Positions 11,953 to 20,347 are shown, counted from the stretch's first letter. The stretch is 64,000 bases of DNA from Streptacidiphilus sp. P02-A3a (GCF_014084105.1 NZ_CP048289.1:5775922-5839921), one strand, 5' to 3'. The notes: generated by a model from the letters alone, not told the origin. Translations and numbers: made by a program.

Positions 11953-12735
11953 GTGCGGCTGGTCGACGGGAAGCGTGTGGCGGAGACGGCGCGGTACAAG
12001 GAGTTGGCGGCCGAGGTGCGCGCCGCGGCGCGCGCCGGGGAGTACGGCGCGGACGGTCGGCTGCCCAGTGAGGAGCAGTTGGCGGCCCGCTACGGGGTCT
12101 CCCGGGGGACGGTCCGGCACGCGCTGACGCTGCTGCGGTCGGAGGGTGTGGTCACCTCCCGGCGCGGGACGCGGCGGGTGCTGCTGGCATCGCCGCCGCT
12201 GCAGAGCTTCGCGGAGCTGATGAGCTTCACCCGCTGGGCCCGCTCGCTCGGGGAGACCCCGGGCGGTCGGGTGGTCCGGCAGGAGCTGCGCGCCGCCGGT
12301 CCGGAGGAGGCCGCGCAGCTGCGGCTGCCGGAGGGCTCGGCGGTGCACTGGGTGCTGCGGCTACGGACCTTGGCCGACCGGCCGGTGATGGTCGAGCGGA
12401 CCGCCTATCCGCCGCTGGTGGGCGCGCTGGTCTCGCGGATGCCGCCGGACACCGTCTCGGTCAGCGAGCAGCTGGAGCGGGACGGCGTGCTCCTCGCCGA
12501 CGCCGACCACACCGTGGACCTGGTCACCGCCGACAAGGAGGACGCCGCGCTGCTGGGCGGCCCGGTGGGGCAGGCACTGCTGCGCGAGCGCCGCCGGAGC
12601 ACGGATCCGGCCGGGACGCCGGTGGAGTGGTCCGACGACCGCTACCTGCCCGGCACCGTGGCCTTCACCGTGCACAACTCGGTGGCGTCCAACGCGCTGA
12701 CCCGCCACCGCGCCGAGCCCCACCCCGAGCCCTGA
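11953..12735 (+). CDS. GntR-family regulator, HutC/UTRA subfamily
   Basis: 260 residues: an N-terminal winged helix (ARYKELAAEVRAAARAGEYGADGRLPSEEQLAARYGVSRGTVRHALTLLRSEGVVTSRRGTRRVLL) and a C-terminal UTRA ligand-binding domain (ELMSFTRWARSLG... ending near FTVHNSV). UTRA regulators typically repress catabolic genes and release DNA on binding a substrate or phosphorylated intermediate; PhnF of phosphonate operons belongs here. The gene is convergent with, and 25 bp from, the dioxygenase-HD fusion gene, whose promoter carries a HutC-like palindrome. That pairing is the best clue to its target. Confidence 0.88.
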   Translation: MRLVDGKRVAETARYKELAAEVRAAARAGEYGADGRLPSEEQLAARYGVSRGTVRHALTLLRSEGVVTSRRGTRRVLLASPPLQSFAELMSFTRWARSLGETPGGRVVRQELRAAGPEEAAQLRLPEGSAVHWVLRLRTLADRPVMVERTAYPPLVGALVSRMPPDTVSVSEQLERDGVLLADADHTVDLVTADKEDAALLGGPVGQALLRERRRSTDPAGTPVEWSDDRYLPGTVAFTVHNSVASNALTRHRAEPHPEP

Positions 12736-12760
12736 CCCGCCCCGCCGGGTCGCACCGGAC

Positions 12761-14464
12761 TCACGCCGGCGGGCAGGCCTCCAGCAGGGATGCGAGCAGC
12801 GGGCGGAAGTGCTCGAAGCCGGGCGTGGGCGCCTGCGGGTCCTTGGCCGCCTCGTCCCAGCGGCGCAGCCGGACCGCGTCCGCGCCGTAGGGGTGGGCGG
12901 CGAACTCCTCGGCCTCGGCGGCCGTCATCGGTCCGCCCTGGACCGAGAGGGTGTGCACCGACGCCGGGGACAGCAGGGCGAAGTAGGCGGGTTCCACCGC
13001 GCACAGGTAGCGCTTGGCGGCGACGTGCAGTCGGACCGGCTCGGTGACGGCCGGGCCGAACCACCGGGCCAGCCAGTCGGCGCCGGTGTGGCTGTGCCGG
13101 TTGTCGGTGCCCTCCATCAGCTGGTGGCCGGTCACCTCGCCGTGGAAGTGGCCGAGGTCGTGCAGCAGCGCCGCCGCCACCAGCTCCCCCGGGGCTCCGT
13201 CGGCCTCGGCCAGGGCCCCGGCCTGGAGCATGTGCTCGGCCTGGGTGACCGCCTCGCCGAAGTACTCGGCGCTGCCCTGCTCGGCGAAGAGCACGGCCAG
13301 CGTGTCCAGCGCCTCCCGGCGCAGCACCGCGGCGGTGCTGAACAGTCCGTCGAGGTCCGCGTAGCAGCCCTGGAGGTGCCGTCCGCCGCTGCTCTCGAAG
13401 GCGGTGCGGGCGTGCAGCAGCCGGGTGTTGTCGAAGATCAGGCAGTCCCCCGGGGTGAGCCGGAAGTCGAGCCGCAGCTCGGGCCGCAGCAGCAGCCGGG
13501 CGAAGCCGCGGTAGGCGGCGTAGAAGGCCTCGGTGTCGGCGGCGGGGAGCCGGAGGGTGCCGATGGAGCGGTTGTTGAAGCGGATCTCGCGGATCCGGCC
13601 GCCCGGGTCGGTGCCGATCAGCGGGTGCTGGGTGGTGATCTCGGCTCCGGCGCGGGGGGCGCCGTCCTCTCCGGGGCCGCCGTGGTCGACGAAGCGGAAG
13701 GGCACCGGGGTTCGGGTGAGCACCTGGTACGCGGCCGGGTCCTGCTCGCGCAGCAGCGCGGCGGCGGCGAAGCCGTCGACCAGCCCGGAGTCCCCGCCCT
13801 CGGTGCTGTTGGCCAGGCAGTGCAGCAGTTGCAGCGTGGGCACCGGGTCGCGGTAGGGGTTGTCGGTGTGCGGGGTGATCCGCTCGCCGGTGAAGGCGAG
13901 GTTGTTGGGGTTCTGCTCGACCCGCACCTCGAAGATCCGGCCGTAGTTGGTCTCCCGGACGAAGCCGAAGGTCTCGGCGACCTCGGTGACCTGGCCCTCG
14001 CGCACCGGCACCCCGCGCAGCAGGGCGAAGCCGAGGCGTCCGACCGCGTCCAGGATCCGGAGCCGCACGGCGGGGTCCTCCCGGTAGTCGGCCCAGGCGG
14101 CGGTGGGGAGGGCGCCGGTCAGGTCGGCGGCCTGCCAGAGCGTCTTGGCGTCCTCGGTGCGCTGGTCGGCGGCGGACCGGTCGGCGGTCGGCCGCCGCGG
14201 GGCGAGCCAGGACGCGGCGTAGTGGGAGCGGTGGCCGTCCGGCACCCAGACCACCTCCCAGCCGACCGCGCCGTCCGGCCCGGTCACCGGGGTCTCGGTG
14301 GCCACCGCCGGTTCCTCGGGCAGGTCGGTGATCTGGAACAGCTTCTGGCCGTTGCGCGGGTCGCGGCACTGGGCGCAGCCGCAGTTGTCGCGCAGCCACA
14401 GCGCGGGCAGCGAGGCGGGCGCGGGCGTCGGCAGCGGGGTGGTGGTCGAAGCGGGGTCGGGCAT
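12761..14464 (-). CDS. Fused BBOX/TauD-type Fe(II)/2OG dioxygenase and HD-domain oxygenase (TmpA-TmpB-like)
   Basis: 567 residues. Residues 20-90 resemble the zinc-binding N-domain of gamma-butyrobetaine hydroxylase (WLRDNCGCAQCRD with C28, C30, C33; DGH with H78). Residues 120-380 are a TauD-like Fe(II)/2-oxoglutarate domain with the facial triad HTD (H199, D201) and H351 in RLLHARTAF. Residues 385-560 are an HD domain of the phosphonate-associated type: HDLGH (H435, D436), HSHTGADWL, LHVAAKRYL, SLSVQGG-like and RRWDEAAK. Known pairs PhnY/PhnZ and TmpA/TmpB first hydroxylate a phosphonate beside phosphorus and then oxidatively cleave C-P; here both activities appear in one chain. The substrate (2-aminoethyl- or trimethylaminoethyl-phosphonate) is inferred. 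GGAGG precedes the ATG. Confidence 0.82.
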   Translation of the reverse strand: MPDPASTTTPLPTPAPASLPALWLRDNCGCAQCRDPRNGQKLFQITDLPEEPAVATETPVTGPDGAVGWEVVWVPDGHRSHYAASWLAPRRPTADRSAADQRTEDAKTLWQAADLTGALPTAAWADYREDPAVRLRILDAVGRLGFALLRGVPVREGQVTEVAETFGFVRETNYGRIFEVRVEQNPNNLAFTGERITPHTDNPYRDPVPTLQLLHCLANSTEGGDSGLVDGFAAAALLREQDPAAYQVLTRTPVPFRFVDHGGPGEDGAPRAGAEITTQHPLIGTDPGGRIREIRFNNRSIGTLRLPAADTEAFYAAYRGFARLLLRPELRLDFRLTPGDCLIFDNTRLLHARTAFESSGGRHLQGCYADLDGLFSTAAVLRREALDTLAVLFAEQGSAEYFGEAVTQAEHMLQAGALAEADGAPGELVAAALLHDLGHFHGEVTGHQLMEGTDNRHSHTGADWLARWFGPAVTEPVRLHVAAKRYLCAVEPAYFALLSPASVHTLSVQGGPMTAAEAEEFAAHPYGADAVRLRRWDEAAKDPQAPTPGFEHFRPLLASLLEACPPA

Positions 14465-14483
14465 CGGGGCCTCCAGGTCGGCG

Positions 14484-14505
14484 CAAAGTTGTATAGCCAA
14501 CTTTG
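14484..14505 (-). promoter_or_regulatory. HutC-like operator over the fusion-gene promoter
   Basis: CAAAGTTG and CAACTTTG are separated by six bases (TATAGC), giving a 22-bp palindrome 20 bp before the start codon of the dioxygenase-HD gene. The central GTTGTATAGCCAAC resembles TTGTATAGACAA-like sites of HutC/PhnF regulators (family knowledge), and on the minus strand it covers a TATACA -10-like box. The neighbouring GntR/UTRA protein is the obvious ligand. Confidence 0.7.
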
Positions 14506-14690
14506 CCGCACGGCCGACGCTTCCGGGCCCGGGTGTATCCGGGGCGTCCTCGGGCCGAACGAGTGGGAGCGGGCAGGCGAACTTCCCCCGCCGGATCGCG
14601 GTACCGGGAAGCGGGGCGACAGTCACGCTATATCGCGATACCCTGTCCGCGTCGCACCGCCACACGTCCCACCGCACCCCTGGAGTCCAT

Positions 14691-15395
14691 GTGTCCTCGG
14701 TGACCCCCGCCCCCGCAGACCGCCCCGGCACCGGCCCCGACACCGGCCCCGAGTCCGCCCCCGGCGGGTCCGGCCGCCTGGTGAAGCTCCCGGGACGGCC
14801 GGGGCCCGCGGCGCGGGTCGGCGACGCCGATCGCGACCGGGTCGCCGGGATCCTGGCCGACGCCCTGGCCGGGGGCTACCTCGATCCCGAGGAGCACGCG
14901 GAGCGGCTGGAGGCCGCCTACGCCGCGCGCACCGACGCGGCCCTGGCGCCGCTGACCGCCGACCTCCCGGCCCGAGCGGACGCGGCGCCGCCCGCGCCCG
15001 CGCCGTCCGGCGAGCCGATGACCGCCGTGTTCAGCAAGCTGCGCCGGGGCGGCGCCTGGCCGGTGCCGCCGCACAGCGTCGCCGAGGCCCGCTTCGGCGC
15101 GCTGCTGCTCGACCTCCGGCAGGCGGTGTTCACCCGCCGGGAGGTGGAGCTCCAGGCCGACTCCTTCTGCGGCAAGATCGTGGTGATCGTGCCGCAGAAC
15201 GCCCGGGTCTACGACACCGGTTCGGCGCTGTTCGGCAAGCGCTCGATGCCCGGCGGCAGCGGCGGCCAGCCCGCGGACGGCGCGGAGGGTCCGGTCATCC
15301 GGATCTCCGGCCGGTCCGTCTTCGGGAAGGTCGTGGTCCACCGCGACGGCGGGCCGATGCGCCACCTGCGGGAGTGGCTGGACAACTGGTCCTGA
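14691..15395 (+). CDS. DUF1707 protein with C-terminal LiaF-like region
   Basis: 234 residues. After a Pro/Gly-rich leader, residues 45-95 carry the DUF1707/SHOCT-like motif ARVGDADRDRVAGILADALAGGYLDPEEHAERLEAAYAARTDAAL, a very common actinomycete domain of unknown function. The C-terminal 120 residues (AVFSKLRRGGAWPVPPHSVAEARFGALLLDLRQAVFTRREVELQADSFCGKIVVIVPQNARV...) resemble the cell-wall-active antibiotic response (LiaF C-terminal) beta domain. No transmembrane segment is present. The GTG at 14691 follows TGGAG; a palindrome TATCGCGATA lies 50 bp upstream (14631-14640) and could be an operator. The 3' end is three bases from the convergent flavoprotein gene. Confidence 0.78.
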   Translation: MSSVTPAPADRPGTGPDTGPESAPGGSGRLVKLPGRPGPAARVGDADRDRVAGILADALAGGYLDPEEHAERLEAAYAARTDAALAPLTADLPARADAAPPAPAPSGEPMTAVFSKLRRGGAWPVPPHSVAEARFGALLLDLRQAVFTRREVELQADSFCGKIVVIVPQNARVYDTGSALFGKRSMPGGSGGQPADGAEGPVIRISGRSVFGKVVVHRDGGPMRHLREWLDNWS

Positions 15396-15398
15396 GCC

Positions 15399-17195
15399 CT
15401 AGGGCAGGAAGGTGTCCAGGAAGGTGTTGCTGTAGATCCGGGCCGGGTCGTAGCGGTCCAGGGTGGCCAGGGCGGTGTCCCAGTTGTCGCCGGTGGCCTG
15501 GCCGACCCGGAACGCCGCCGGGATGGTGCCGCCGAGCATGGTCGGATCCGACCATGCGGCCGTCCCGGAGTAGGCCCAGCCCTTGGACCACTCGGGCCGC
15601 ACCGCCGCGTAACCGCCGGTGTAGTTGGCCAGCACCCACTGCTCGGTCTCCCGGTAGAACTGCTGGGACTGCGGGGTGCCCGGGACGGTCAGCACGTCCA
15701 TCCACACCGCCGTGTCCCAGGCGGGCTCGTCGGGGCGCGGGCGCAGCGCGCTGAGCTGCGCCTCGACCGCCCCGGCGACCCCGCAGTCGGCGGGGTCGTC
15801 CAGGCCGGTGACGCGCACCTCCCACGGCCCGTTCATCGGGTACTGGCCTTTGGCGGCATAGGCGTTGAGGGCGTTGTCCAGGTAGCCGTAGAAGTCGCTG
15901 ACCACCCGCTGGACGTCGGCCCGGGCGCAGAGGATGGCGTAGCCGTTCGCGGTGACCTGGAGCGTCGTCGGCCGCACGTACAGCTGGGTGTTCTTGGCCC
16001 AGCCCCAGATGTCCCAGGTGCCGGTGACGATCAGTCCGGAGCCGACGATGCTCATCTCCAGGTTCTCGAAGGTCGGCGTCACCGAGACGTCCCCGCTGAC
16101 GATCTCCGAGATCAGCTGGGACTCGCTGCTGCTGACCGAGTCCGAGAAGGTGTAGTTGAACGGGCTGTCGACCTCCCGCGAGAGCCAGGACTTGCTCGGG
16201 CTGACCGACCAGACCTTCAGCCAGGGCACGGTGGTGAACGGGAACCAGATGGTCTCCACCCGGCCGCTCTGCTCGACCAGCGCCGCGTAGGAGTCGGACC
16301 CGGCCGAGGCGGGCGGGGCGAACAGGGTGGCCACGTTGGTGGTGTAGGTGCTCTGACAGCGCAGCCGGACGTTGGCGCCGACCCGCAGCGTCGCCTCGGT
16401 GACGAAGGCGCGGCCGAGGTGCACCAGGAAGGCGGCGATGTCCGGGTCGCTGCGCTGGAAGGTCCTGAGCGCGTAGGCGCTCTGCGTCGGATCCCAGACC
16501 ACGGCGGTGAGCGAGACGACCAGGTTGCTGACCGAGCCGTAGGTGTGACCGGACAGCGGGGTCTCCCCGGCGGCCGGGACCGAACTGCCGTGGCCGTCGA
16601 TGGCGAGCACGCCGCCGAGGGTGAGGTCGCCCGGGGCCGGGGTGTTGGTCAGCCCGTATCCGGCGTTCTCCAGGTCGGTGAGCAGCGTGGTCATGGTGAC
16701 GCCCGCCTGCGCGGTGACGCTGGCCGGGCTGCCGCCGCTGACGGTGACCGCGGTCAGGTTCTCGGTGGTGTCGACCAGCAGGATGTTGCCGCTGGCGCCG
16801 CTCGGTTCGAGCAGCGGGGACCAGCCGTGGCCCATGCCCCGGGCCCGGATCTTCCAGCCCTGGGCGTGGGCCCAGTTGGCGAGGGTGACCACGTCGGCGG
16901 GCGTGCCGGGGGCGCAGGTCCACTGCGGGCTGAGCACGATCTCGCCGGACCAGTTGGTCCAGGCCTGCTGGTAGACGGCGAGGCCGCTGGGGAAGTCGGG
17001 TGGGGCCGGGGTCGCCGCCTGGGCGGGCAGGACCCTGAAGGCCGGGGTCCAGGACAGGCCGGTGAGCGCGGCGGTCGCTCCGGCGGCGCCCAGGAAGGCG
17101 CGACGCGACAGCGGCGAGACGGGCTGCGGTGAGGCGGGCTGTGGCGAGGCGGGCTGTGGTGAGGCGGGCTGTTCGGGGTGCTGGGGAGATCCCAT
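15399..17195 (-). CDS. Tat-exported FAD oxidase, cholesterol-oxidase (class II) like
   Basis: 598 residues. The N-terminus has SRRAFLGAAGATAAL, a twin-arginine signal, after a short Pro/Gln/Ser repeat. Residues 85-270 are a PCMH-type FAD-binding domain, with RGMGHGWSPL (the His is the likely site of covalent FAD, as in Brevibacterium cholesterol oxidase type II) and TLGGVLAIDGHGSS. The rest matches the substrate-binding region of that family (DFYGYLDNALNAYAAKGQYPMNGPWEVRVTGLDDPADCG). Extracellular sterol or other alcohol oxidation is inferred; the real substrate is open. GGAGGG six bases before the ATG at 17195 fixes the start. Confidence 0.82.
   Translation of the reverse strand: MGSPQHPEQPASPQPASPQPASPQPVSPLSRRAFLGAAGATAALTGLSWTPAFRVLPAQAATPAPPDFPSGLAVYQQAWTNWSGEIVLSPQWTCAPGTPADVVTLANWAHAQGWKIRARGMGHGWSPLLEPSGASGNILLVDTTENLTAVTVSGGSPASVTAQAGVTMTTLLTDLENAGYGLTNTPAPGDLTLGGVLAIDGHGSSVPAAGETPLSGHTYGSVSNLVVSLTAVVWDPTQSAYALRTFQRSDPDIAAFLVHLGRAFVTEATLRVGANVRLRCQSTYTTNVATLFAPPASAGSDSYAALVEQSGRVETIWFPFTTVPWLKVWSVSPSKSWLSREVDSPFNYTFSDSVSSSESQLISEIVSGDVSVTPTFENLEMSIVGSGLIVTGTWDIWGWAKNTQLYVRPTTLQVTANGYAILCARADVQRVVSDFYGYLDNALNAYAAKGQYPMNGPWEVRVTGLDDPADCGVAGAVEAQLSALRPRPDEPAWDTAVWMDVLTVPGTPQSQQFYRETEQWVLANYTGGYAAVRPEWSKGWAYSGTAAWSDPTMLGGTIPAAFRVGQATGDNWDTALATLDRYDPARIYSNTFLDTFLP
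17113..17172 (-). repeat. Four tandem 15-bp units in the flavoprotein leader
   Basis: Four copies of a 15-bp unit close to GGTGAGGCGGGCTGT encode the SPQPA repeat before the Tat motif. Copies are nearly identical, which suggests recent slippage. Length variation here would change only the unstructured n-region of the signal peptide. Confidence 0.8.
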
Positions 17196-17601
17196 GACTA
17201 CCCTCCGCGAGGTGGTGGAACACGCGTGACGGGGTGCGCCGCGGCAGCGGTCGCCGTGGCGGGGGGTCCCGGGCGTGCGGTCCCGGGGGCGTGGTCGCGC
17301 TGCGGGAACCCGGCTGTGCGGACCGGGGCAGCGGACGGGCGGCGCGCCCGGGGCCGGGCGGGCGGACGGCACGGGGCCGGGCTCGGGGCGGCTTCGAGCG
17401 ACCTGACTGGAGTTCGCGCGGGCCGTTCCCGGCGGCGGCCGACGGCGCCGGGAACGGTGATGGTGGAGCGTCCGGGGCGGCGACGGTCGGGCGGTCCCGT
17501 GCGGCGACCGGCCGCCACCTGCGGTGACAGTGATGGAGAGAATCCAGCTCTGTCCGCGAGAAGTCAATGACGGTGCGTCAGATATGAGACCCCAGAACTG
17601 A
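17196..17601. promoter_or_regulatory. Upstream region of the flavoprotein gene
   Basis: About 400 bp with no credible gene; open frames here are GC artefacts. On the minus strand TTGACT and GATTCT, separated by 17 bp (about 17538-17567), form a plausible promoter for the cholesterol-oxidase-like gene, leaving a long 5' leader of some 330 bases. I saw no conserved riboswitch pattern in that leader. Confidence 0.35.
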
Positions 17602-18294
17602 CTAGCCGTCAGACTTGGTGGCGGGGACCGACAACTGGGCCGAGGTCACCGGGCTGCCGGAGGCCTCGGACACGGGGATCCCGCCGCCCAGGGCGGTCAA
17701 CTCCAGCTGCAGGGAAGCGGACACCGCGCCCTGCTGACTGGTCGTCACCTCGATTCCGGCGTTGGCCCCGGCGGGAGAGATCGAGTAGATCGGGAACCCG
17801 TCGAAGGTCGCGCCGGTCCGCTGCGACATCCGCCGCATCGCGGCGTCCAACTGCCGCTCGGAGTAGGGGCATGCGAAGATGTCGAGGCGACTCAGGTCGA
17901 TCCCCGGATCGGCGCGCTTGGCCGCCGCCGCGAGTTGCCTCCCCCTGGCCGTGTCGGTGACGCAGAGGGTGACCCGACCCAGCGGATTGTCCACCACCAG
18001 CAGGCCGAAGACGTCCGCGTAGCCGCCGCGGCCCTGCGTGCCCAGTGCCTGGGCCAGCGCCTCGGCCTGCGGCGAGTTCATCGGGGTCGCGCCGGGGTCG
18101 CCCGGCGAGGACGCCGAGGTCGTGTAGGCGGCCGAGACCATGGGGCAGCTGATCGGCCGGTAGTAGCCGTGCACGTTCACCGACGGGCCCGGCTCCAGCG
18201 GCAGCTTGACCGACGGCGCGGCGCAGCCCGCGACGACGGCCAGCACCGCCGACGCGGCGACTGCCCGGACGGCTACCCGGACGCTGCGGATCAT
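17602..18294 (-). CDS. Putative lipoprotein of unknown function
   Basis: 230 residues beginning MIRSVRVAVRAVAASAVLAVVAGCAAPS, a signal peptide ending in the lipobox VVAGC (Cys near residue 24). The mature part contains NVHGYYRPISCPMVSAAYT and three further cysteines (in SCPM, TLCVTD and FACPYSERQLD), which could form disulfides outside the membrane. No family is recognised. GGGGGAG precedes the ATG at 18294. Upstream in-frame sequence lacks a signal and is not included. Confidence 0.75.
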   Translation of the reverse strand: MIRSVRVAVRAVAASAVLAVVAGCAAPSVKLPLEPGPSVNVHGYYRPISCPMVSAAYTTSASSPGDPGATPMNSPQAEALAQALGTQGRGGYADVFGLLVVDNPLGRVTLCVTDTARGRQLAAAAKRADPGIDLSRLDIFACPYSERQLDAAMRRMSQRTGATFDGFPIYSISPAGANAGIEVTTSQQGAVSASLQLELTALGGGIPVSEASGSPVTSAQLSVPATKSDG

Positions 18295-18481
18295 GGACTC
18301 CCCCTCGGTGGCACGGCTGGACCGGCTCTGGGACGCGGCAGCGCCCCGCCCGGTTCCGGTCCCGCTCCAGCCGCCACCGTACCCCACTCGCAACTCCTCC
18401 AACTCGCTTGCCCCGCAGGCGAGTCGGCCGGTCAGAGGCGCGGCCCGCAGCGGACGCCCACGGCCCCCGCCAGTGGCGCGG

Positions 18482-19360
18482 TCACAGGTGGGCGAGTTCC
18501 AGTACCCCGATGCCGAGCAGGACGGCGGCACTGGCCGCCATCCGCCGGTAGCCGAGGCGCTCCCGGAAGACCAGCGCGCCGATCAGCGCCGCGAAGACGA
18601 TACTGGTCTCGCGCAGGGCCGCGATGGCGGCCAGGTTCCCCCGGTCCTGCGCCCAGACCACCAGGCCGTACGCCAGCATCGACAGCGCTCCCCCGGCCAG
18701 GCCGGTCCGGTACGCGGGGCGCAGCGCGCCGAGCAGTGCCCGGCCGCCGCGCAGCCGCCAGGCCGCCAGCGGCAGCGCCGGGCCCTGGCACAGGAACGAC
18801 CAGGCGATGTAGCCGAGCACCGTCCCCGAGCGGCGCACCCCGGTCCCGTCCACCACCGTGTACGAGGCGATCATCACGCCGGTGCCCACGGCGGCCGCCA
18901 GCGCCGGGAGTTGCGCGCGTCCGGGCAGTCCGTCGGCGAAGGCCAGACCGGCCAGCCCGGAGCAGACCGCGATCAGCCCGAGCGCGCCGCCGAGCGGCAG
19001 TGACTGGCCGAGCACGGTGGTCGAGGCCAGGGCCACCAGCAGCGGCGAGGTACCGCGCGCGATCGGGTACATCTGGCCGAAGTCGCCGAGCCGGTAGGAC
19101 TGGAGCAGCAGCACCTGGTAGACGATCTGCAGCAGGCAGGAGGTGCCGATGAACGGCCAGGCCGCCGCGTCCGGCAGCGGCGTGAAGCAGACCAGGACGG
19201 CGGCGCAGCAGAGGTAGCCGAGGTCGATCAGCACGAAGCCGACCAGCTTGTCCTCGATCCGGTGCGCCAGCGCGTTCCAGACGGCGTGCAGCACCGCCGC
19301 CGCCAGTACCAGCAGCGGCACGACGGCCGCCCCGTACCCAGCTTGAGACCCGGTGGACAC
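18482..19360 (-). CDS. EamA/DMT-superfamily permease
   Basis: About 292 residues with ten hydrophobic segments in two homologous halves (EamA repeat), the usual drug/metabolite transporter build. The GTG at 19360 follows AGGAGGGGGAG; an ATG further upstream (19399) lies inside the operator region and is less likely. It is divergent from the RpiR regulator at 19414, with two inverted repeats in the 54-bp gap, so it is probably controlled by that regulator. Substrate unknown; an amino sugar or sugar-acid derivative would suit an RpiR partner, but this is only context. Confidence 0.85.
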   Translation of the reverse strand: MSTGSQAGYGAAVVPLLVLAAAVLHAVWNALAHRIEDKLVGFVLIDLGYLCCAAVLVCFTPLPDAAAWPFIGTSCLLQIVYQVLLLQSYRLGDFGQMYPIARGTSPLLVALASTTVLGQSLPLGGALGLIAVCSGLAGLAFADGLPGRAQLPALAAAVGTGVMIASYTVVDGTGVRRSGTVLGYIAWSFLCQGPALPLAAWRLRGGRALLGALRPAYRTGLAGGALSMLAYGLVVWAQDRGNLAAIAALRETSIVFAALIGALVFRERLGYRRMAASAAVLLGIGVLELAHL

Positions 19361-19384
19361 AGCTCTCCCCCTCCTTCTGTTCCA

Positions 19385-19429
19385 GGAATTGAATTCCACG
19401 CTACTCTAGACTCATGGAAAATGATTCCA
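19385..19429. promoter_or_regulatory. Paired inverted repeats between EamA permease and RpiR genes
   Basis: GGAATTGAATTCC (19385-19397) is a perfect palindrome, and TGGAAAATGATTCCA (19415-19429) repeats the GGAA/TTCC half-sites with a similar spacing. Between them TACTCT (19402-19407) is a -10 box that ends six bases before the RpiR ATG, implying a leaderless message. The second repeat covers codons 1-5 of the regulator. RpiR/MurR proteins bind such paired sites (family knowledge). Confidence 0.7.
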
Positions 19430-20274
19430 CGAGCCCCGGTGCGGGCGTCCAGCAGCTGTCCGCGCACATCCGGGCGCGCCTGCCGGAGTTGCGGGACACC
19501 GAGGCACGGGTCGCCCAGGTGTTCCTGGAGCAGGGTTCGGAGCTGGTGCGGCTGAGCGTGAGCGACGTCGCGGCGCTGGCCGGGACCGCGCCGTCGTCGG
19601 TGGTCCGGGCCTGTCAGCGGCTGGGCTTCCGGGGCTACCAGGAGGTGAAGATCGCCGCCGCCCGGCAGGCCCCGCGCCCCGCGCCGCCGACCGAGGACGA
19701 TCCGGCCGGGCGCGCCCTGGCACACACCGTCCAGGCCGCGCACCAGGTTCTCGACGGGCTCTTGGAGACCGTGTCGGTGAAGCACCTCCGCTCCGCCGCG
19801 CGGACGCTGAACGAGGCCTCGCGGGTGCTGGTGTTCGGCGCCGGGCTGTCCGGGGCGGTCGCCCTGGACGCCGGCTACCGGCTGCGGGCGCTCGGCTGCG
19901 TGGTGGACGTGCCGGCCGACCCGATGACCGCCCAGCTGTCCGCCGGGCTGCTGGGGGTGAACGACGCCTGCCTGGCGATCAGCCACTCCGGCGCGACCCG
20001 CAGCACCGTCGACGCCGCCCGCCGGGCCCGCCTGCACGGCGCCACCATCGTCGCGCTGACCAGCTACGCCAACTCGCCGCTCAGCGAGACCAGCACCTGC
20101 ACCCTGGTGGCCGGGAGCCAGGAGCTGGTGCTCGGGCTCGAAGCCGTGGCCAGCCGACTGGCGCACCTGGCCGTGGTCGACGCGCTGACGATGACCCTGC
20201 TCTCGCTGCGCGGCCCGGACGCCGAACGGGCGCTGGCCCTGTCCCAGGACGTCACCGCCGACCACGTCTACTGA
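19414..20274 (+). CDS. RpiR/MurR-family transcriptional regulator
   Basis: 286 residues: an N-terminal HTH_6 domain (QQLSAHIRARLPELRDTEARVAQVFLEQGSELVRLSVSDVAALAGTAPSSVVRACQRLGFRGYQEVKIAAA) and a C-terminal SIS domain (residues 130-260) with VLVFGAGLSGAVALDAGYRLRALG and LAISHSGATRSTVDAARRARLHGATIVALTSYANSPLSE. SIS domains bind phosphosugars. It is divergent from the EamA permease and appears to bind the intergenic repeats, one of which lies in its own first codons. Confidence 0.92.
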   Translation: MENDSTSPGAGVQQLSAHIRARLPELRDTEARVAQVFLEQGSELVRLSVSDVAALAGTAPSSVVRACQRLGFRGYQEVKIAAARQAPRPAPPTEDDPAGRALAHTVQAAHQVLDGLLETVSVKHLRSAARTLNEASRVLVFGAGLSGAVALDAGYRLRALGCVVDVPADPMTAQLSAGLLGVNDACLAISHSGATRSTVDAARRARLHGATIVALTSYANSPLSETSTCTLVAGSQELVLGLEAVASRLAHLAVVDALTMTLLSLRGPDAERALALSQDVTADHVY

Positions 20275-20347
20275 CCGCGGCGACCGCCGGGGCGACCGCC
20301 GGACAATCCGGTTGCCGCCCAGGTCGGGGCCGTGTTGGAGTGGGCGG

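Noticed and set aside
12642-14486. Other long frames across the dioxygenase-HD gene.
   Set aside because: They are Arg/Pro/Gly-rich shadows; only the frame ending at 12761 shows the BBOX, TauD and HD motifs in order.
14691-15395. DUF1707 protein as a membrane protein.
   Set aside because: Many relatives have transmembrane helices after the domain, but none is visible here; the C-terminus is a soluble beta domain.
15399-17195. A secondary-metabolite cluster around the flavoprotein and PhzF-like genes.
   Set aside because: No synthase, NRPS, PKS, terpene or phenazine genes occur in the window; the enzymes are isolated.
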